Positions 61,301 through 64,000 of a DNA stretch of 64,000 nucleotides are shown here, piece after piece. Numbering within the stretch: the first letter of the stretch is position 1; every line of letters starts with the position of its first letter. The translations under genes were made by a program, and so were the position numbers. Source of the DNA: Parelaphostrongylus tenuis. Lineage: Eukaryota > Nematoda > Chromadorea > Rhabditida > Metastrongylidae. The DNA lies in contig JAHQIW010007284.1 in the NCBI GenBank assembly GCA_019055375.1, forward strand, positions 248,001-312,000. The letters are read 5' to 3'. The notes below the pieces were generated by a model. That model was given only the letters and a program-made list of their open reading frames with translations. It did not search any database and was not told the DNA's origin.

Positions 61301-61680
61301 GTGCATGCTCAAAAACCCATCCGCTGGCTCGGAGCACGCTATATCGCCCTCGCTATTAATCGGTCAAGGCTCTCTCTGTGACAAGGGTGAGCGGCCTTCA
61401 AAGTTCAAGCTGAAGTAAAGTACCAGCTCCCAGAAAGGTGGCATAAGTGGAAAGAGACCTCCTCAGTTTTTGTACCATTTGCGTCAGATTTACGAAGATA
61501 TCAACGCCTAACGGCCTGCTATAGAAATCGATGCGCGCAGAGCAAATTGCACAATTTCGTCGTTTAATCATGGTTTTTTCTTGGCTTAGGAAAAATTTTC
61601 AGAATTCTTGTATTACTTTCAGAGGCAAAGATTTTGTGCACTCGAACTTATGCTTCTGGTTGACTTATACATAACTTTAT
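58313..61680. other. Non-coding stretch, no clear gene
   Basis: No in-phase exon series was found. A patch of GC-richer sequence at 59.3-59.8 kb has several frames open on both strands and may be a decayed mobile element. A Cys-containing minus-strand fragment ending at a GTGAGT donor (near 60,535-60,600) is too weak to call. A short block at 61,503-61,555 is an inverted relative of 51,430-51,480. Confidence 0.45.
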
Positions 61681-61683
61681 TAA

Positions 61684-62330
61684 GAAAAACGCTGGTTTAC
61701 TAAACAATCGTACTGATTCTGTCATTCAATCAATCGCATTACATTGTACAAGGAGAATCACAAAAAAATCTTTAATTTACTTTTATATTTCGAGTGCTTT
61801 GTTTAGACCACGTTCAAATTTCAATATATCCTTTCATCATTATTTGAGCCAACATGTCATGTGTCTGGTATGGGCTCTTGTACAGCCCGAGACACGTGTT
61901 TTCGTCCTTACAGACTCATCACCCGGGCAGAACCCGTCGTCTGTCTACCTTTCTTGTCAGTTTTCTCGGAAGCGTTACACTCCTTATAGAGAACACTCCC
62001 GAAAAAACTGACTATAAAAAGATCGACAGACGACGGGTTCTGCCCGGCTGATGAGTCTGTAAGGACGAAACACGTGTCTCGGGCTGTACAAGAGCCCATA
62101 CCAGACCACATGACATGTTGGCTCAAATAATGATGAAAGGATATATTTAGTTTTACTCTTTGCTAGTATTATACAAGACCCAAAAGTCTTCATAGTAAAT
62201 AAAAATTGGAGAATAGCTAATAAATTAGCAAAACTATTACGCACGCTGTATTCGATACCTGTTCGACTAAAACTCTCACTATAACTAAGTTTCATATCAA
62301 TCATTCGTTTATTTGCAATTATTCAGAGTT
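61684..62330 (+). repeat. Repeat S, copy interrupted by a hairpin
   Basis: Same order of blocks as 51,915-52,190, interrupted in the middle by the 323-bp hairpin plus short flanks. The left flank ATTTACTTTTATATTTCGAG and the right flank ATTTAGTTTTACTCTTTGCT look like an imperfect duplication around the insertion. Confidence 0.65.
61824..62146. mobile_element. 323-bp near-perfect inverted repeat (hairpin MITE-like)
   Basis: The arms run from ATATATCCTTTCATCATTAT on the left to its reverse complement on the right and pair almost to the centre near 61,985. Blocks such as GGGCTCTTGTACAGCCCGAG, ACACGTGTTT, GTCCTTACAGACTCATCA and GGGCAGAACCCGTCGTCTGT are present in both arms. There is no coding frame, which fits a fold-back or MITE-type element. 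The low arm divergence suggests recent origin compared with the repeat it sits in. Confidence 0.8.
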
Positions 62331-62339
62331 GATGTACGT

Positions 62340-63745
62340 CGCAGCTCAATTTACACTTGGCGTGCGGTGTGCACCAAGTGTAAAACCCAACATACTTTTA
62401 GCTGTAACGACGCGCTAAAAACTCTTTCTCAAAAACTAAGCATACCGTTGAAATTGTGGAGATTTGCGATATCGAATGGGTGTAAAAGCCTGAGAGAAAA
62501 GCCGTGAATGGTGAAAAAAGCTCAGATGTGCAGAACAGTTTTAAGCTTGTTGCTACAGCTCGCAAAGAGATTTTTTTCTGAAGGCCTGAAATTTTCGAGA
62601 TTTGAGCTATCGACTGGTTATTGAACGGCGAGGTATTGACGCCAACGTTGCAGTAGCCATTTACATCCCGTGGAAGACATACGCGCTGCATGTAAAATAC
62701 AATTATAGTTTCAGTGTTACATCGCAATAAAGCGATTTCTTGAAAATCCAAAACACTTTGGAAATCCGAGCTTTGTCTTGTTAAAAGATTGCTGAATTTT
62801 TTGAGAAAAAGCTTTGCTCATCGAAAGATGACTGAGTGTTAAATAATAGTTTCTTTTCACTGTTACGCCGTAATACAAATCCCTTCAAAAAATAGAAAAC
62901 ACGATTCAAATTTTTGAGATCTAAGATGTCGAATAACTGCCAAAATGTTTGAAAAAAGCGGAGAATACGTTGTTTTGCGTATGGGTCCTGACAGGGGAAG
63001 TACCGTATCATACTCAATGATAATTGCGCCCACTTCTTACACTTACTCAAGCTACATAATAAAGCTGCCCTCACACAGACCTCTGCCAGAGCTTTTAAGT
63101 TGTAGAAGACGTGCTTTCAAGCTACGTTATTGCAAGACAGGCAGTTCACATGCACAGTGAGGGTTGAAAGCTTGTTTACTTTTTTTTTTCTACAAAGCCG
63201 TGATATTACCGTGAAAAATGAGGATTTAAAGAATAGTAATACCTCTTTTTATCGAAAAACCTTTGTACAAATTCGTTCGTGACATTCCATCCTTTACATA
63301 AATATGAGATACCTCTGACGTATAAGCTTCACCCAAAATTGTCATTAAACCACCTATGACGTCCAGGCATAGATGTAACATTTTAAGCGTAAATTGTGAT
63401 CTTTTTTCGCTCTTACCGCGTTCTATGATAACCTTTTCAAAAACCATTTACATCGTCAAAATCTAGGAGATTTGAGCTACTTACTGACTATAAAACTTTT
63501 GTAAAGATCCATATGCAAGCCTTAGTCGAGTAAATGGAGAAAATTGAGGGTTGAATATAATTTTCTATTCGCTGCTACAGCTTAATAAAACGTCTTCTTC
63601 TAAGCTTGGACAAGTAATTGTAATTGCAGAATTTATGTCTCCGAATGATTACCAAATGTATAGGAGAGAACTTTTATGCAGCGAGAAAGGTCTCCAAACA
63701 ATCGTGTACCTGAGGTGGTACACGTCGTTTCTTAGGGGTGAAAGA
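62340..63745 (+). repeat. 1.4-kb element, copy C
   Basis: Begins with a small palindrome (CACTTGG...CCAAGTG), continues through internal units that resemble one another (TGTTACAGC/CGTAATA, CTTTCTCAAAAACTAAGCAT, GCTATCGACTGGTTATTGAA, GAAAAAGCTTTGCTCATCGA) and ends with CGTGTACC...GGTACACG. The internal units repeat about every 180 bases. No intact protein frame spans it. Confidence 0.7.
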
Positions 63746-64000
63746 GTATCAGATCACTATTCAATGCTGTGCGAATCTATGCGCAATGAGTCAAGCTCCC
63801 ATAACACTTGGTGTGCTGATGTTTTCTTTCCTTTTTTCACAAAAGAATTGAAATAAGTTATTGACGAAAATCACCAACGTCCAAGACCAAACCCATTTAC
63901 AAGGCGTTGAACCATTTTCTGATCCATGGCGGCCTAGGACTAAATGCAATGAAAGACTGAAAGAGATTTGTAACGCCAATTCGACAATGGAGTAAAATAT

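Noticed and set aside
62313..63160. Open frames of 64-117 codons on both strands inside copy C of the 1.4-kb element
   Set aside because: They are not preserved as a whole in the other copies, apart from the short block reported as a finding.
1..64000. CRISPR arrays, rRNA genes, bacterial operons, viral genes
   Set aside because: No regularly spaced identical repeats, no recognisable rRNA segments, no ribosome-binding-site-led gene strings and no recognisable viral proteins were seen; the splice structure is eukaryotic.

Overview
The window looks like nuclear DNA of a nematode, probably a parasitic species with long introns. It is AT-rich. Coding sequence is split into exons of about 50-190 bases with worm-type splice signals (TTTTCAG/TTTTAG acceptors; GTAAGT, GTTTGT or GTATAC donors), and introns run from tens of bases to several kb. 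Long reading frames without splicing are nearly all chance frames. The useful genes were rebuilt by chaining short exons and checking that splice phases agree at each junction.

Layout. 1-2,900: low-complexity DNA (CT, TTG/CTG, poly-C and TG tracts), no supported gene. 2,900-12,600: scattered weak plus-strand exon candidates only. 12,678-17,020 (+): the last six exons of a gene I cannot name, with a serine-rich segment, a charged middle part and an acidic C-terminus. 19,028-35,307 (+): a TMEM145/GPR180-family membrane protein in 14 exons, assembling to about 470 residues with every junction in phase. 35,740-47,851 (-): a Cys-loop ligand-gated ion channel subunit of the nicotinic-like type, nine exons found and one short exon missing. 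Its end faces the TMEM145-like gene across about 430 bases. 47.9-64 kb: mostly repeats, plus one convincing minus-strand exon with 21-residue helical repeats (58,129-58,312).

Mobile and repeat content sits mainly in introns and in the right-hand 16 kb. It includes two decayed mariner transposase fragments (27.0-27.45 kb minus; 46.5-46.8 kb plus), the C-terminal GIY-YIG part of a Penelope-like retroelement (31.8-32.3 kb minus), several hammerhead-ribozyme-like motifs (22.2, 22.35 and 30.97 kb), a palindromic tRNA-derived element (40.05-40.24 kb) and a tRNA-like relic (29.5 kb). A non-coding element of about 1.4 kb is present in three large copies (49.2-50.6 kb minus, 53.5-54.9 kb plus, 62.3-63.7 kb plus). 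A 323-bp near-perfect hairpin at 61.8-62.1 kb lies inside one copy of another repeat whose second copy at 52 kb lacks it.

The two named genes are a predicted secretory-route membrane protein and a predicted neurotransmitter-gated channel; nothing shows that they act together. No operon, CRISPR array, rRNA or intact tRNA gene was seen. Names come from remembered family motifs and no database search was run.
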